The notes under the pieces are model-generated. The model saw nothing but the letters and a program-made list of their open reading frames with translations. It made no database searches and was not told the DNA's origin. 5,203 bases of DNA from JBPOFY01 sp049889815 (GTDB lineage Bacteria > Verrucomicrobiota > Verrucomicrobiia > Opitutales > Coraliomargaritaceae): contig JBMHCR010000022.1 of the NCBI GenBank assembly GCA_049889815.1, positions 1 to 5,203 on the forward strand. Direction: 5' to 3'. Made by a program: the position numbers and the translations under genes. This document shows positions 4,946 through 5,203 of the stretch, piece by piece. Position 1 is the stretch's first letter; every line of letters starts with the position of its first letter.

Positions 4946-5203
4946 ATGAATCAACAATCACCAATCTGGGGCATCTTAGTGGGATTTCTGTCTGCTGCTA
5001 TGTGGTTGCTTTCGATTCCACATTTTGAGTTCGCAGAGGCTGCTTACATTGCATTCGTGCCACTGCTTTTGTGGATCTATACGCGGCCGCAGTGGAAGCA
5101 GGTCTTGGTGGTCGGTATCGGTAGCGGATGGCTCGCTTGGTTTGTGATTTTGATCTGGTTGCGGCATGTCACTTGGTTTGGAACCATCGTACTCTCGGGC
5201 ATA
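4946..5203 (+). CDS. lnt: Apolipoprotein N-acyltransferase, N-terminal 86 residues (partial)
   Basis: Lnt adds the third acyl chain to the N-terminal cysteine of diacylated lipoproteins at the periplasmic face of the inner membrane. The visible part is highly hydrophobic and holds at least three membrane segments: about 8-24, 31-45 (AAYIAFVPLLLWIY) and 52-71 (centred on VLVVGIGSGWLAWFVILIW). They are followed by WLRHVTWFG. The order of a short N-terminal helix, then A-x-x-x-VPLL, a basic loop, a G-rich helix and a W-L-x-H/W segment is typical of Lnt N-termini. The catalytic C-N hydrolase domain (Glu-Lys-Cys) lies beyond the window. The ATG at 4946 is the first start after an in-frame TAG at 4931-4933; no Shine-Dalgarno is visible. 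The gene diverges from the SHD1 gene with 111 bases between the start codons. Another integral membrane protein is possible but less likely. Confidence 0.78.
   Translation, partial: MNQQSPIWGILVGFLSAAMWLLSIPHFEFAEAAYIAFVPLLLWIYTRPQWKQVLVVGIGSGWLAWFVILIWLRHVTWFGTIVLSGI

Noticed and set aside
4835..4957. Longer N-terminus for the SHD1 protein beginning at 4957 or 4864.
   Set aside because: The extension places a polar segment before the membrane anchor, runs through the TATAAT box, and the 4957 start would overlap the first codons of lnt.
1..5203. CRISPR array, tRNA/rRNA, riboswitch, prophage or defence system.
   Set aside because: I found no repeat-spacer periodicity, cloverleaf, known aptamer core, integrase or nuclease gene.

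Overview
The window most likely comes from a Verrucomicrobiota bacterium, and the Opitutae / Puniceicoccales side fits best. This is inferred from protein style, not from a marker gene. SecA has a large insertion in its PPXD region, a QLRGRCSRQGD motif VI and no C-terminal zinc-binding cysteines. Its neighbour carries an SHD1-like (SLA1 homology 1) domain on a membrane anchor, a design common in Planctomycetes and Verrucomicrobia. Three of the four complete or 5'-complete starts (secA, the DUF2442 gene and lnt) have no clear Shine-Dalgarno sequence.

Layout. Bases 2-178 (+) are the tail of a YfcD-like Nudix hydrolase. Converging on it from the minus strand are a small DUF2442 protein (489-241) and, upstream of that, a small two-helix membrane protein ending in a CxxC/CxxC zinc ribbon (894-520). 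This pair and its upstream flank are visibly AT-richer than the rest. Between it and secA lies a 448-bp divergent intergenic region. It holds a MITE-like element of about 137 bp (937-1073) with 12-bp terminal inverted repeats and an internal 12-bp hairpin, then a 12-bp alternating CG palindrome, then a secA leader with two tandem hairpins. secA (1343-4366, +) fills the centre.

Right side. Nine bases after the secA stop, a minus-strand gene (4834-4376) ends. It encodes a single-pass membrane protein with an SHD1-like domain. Its -10 box lies inside a 9-bp inverted repeat. Divergent from it, the first 86 codons of apolipoprotein N-acyltransferase (lnt) run off the window at 4946-5203 (+).

Common theme. 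The central and right-hand genes concern the cell envelope: SecA drives export of preproteins, including prolipoproteins, Lnt finishes lipoprotein acylation, and the SHD1 protein is probably anchored in the same membrane. The left-hand genes have no evident functional link to this. I see no defence system, CRISPR array, RNA gene or prophage. The best candidates for something undescribed are the altered SecA C-terminus, the SHD1 membrane protein beside secA and lnt, and the nested inverted-repeat element.
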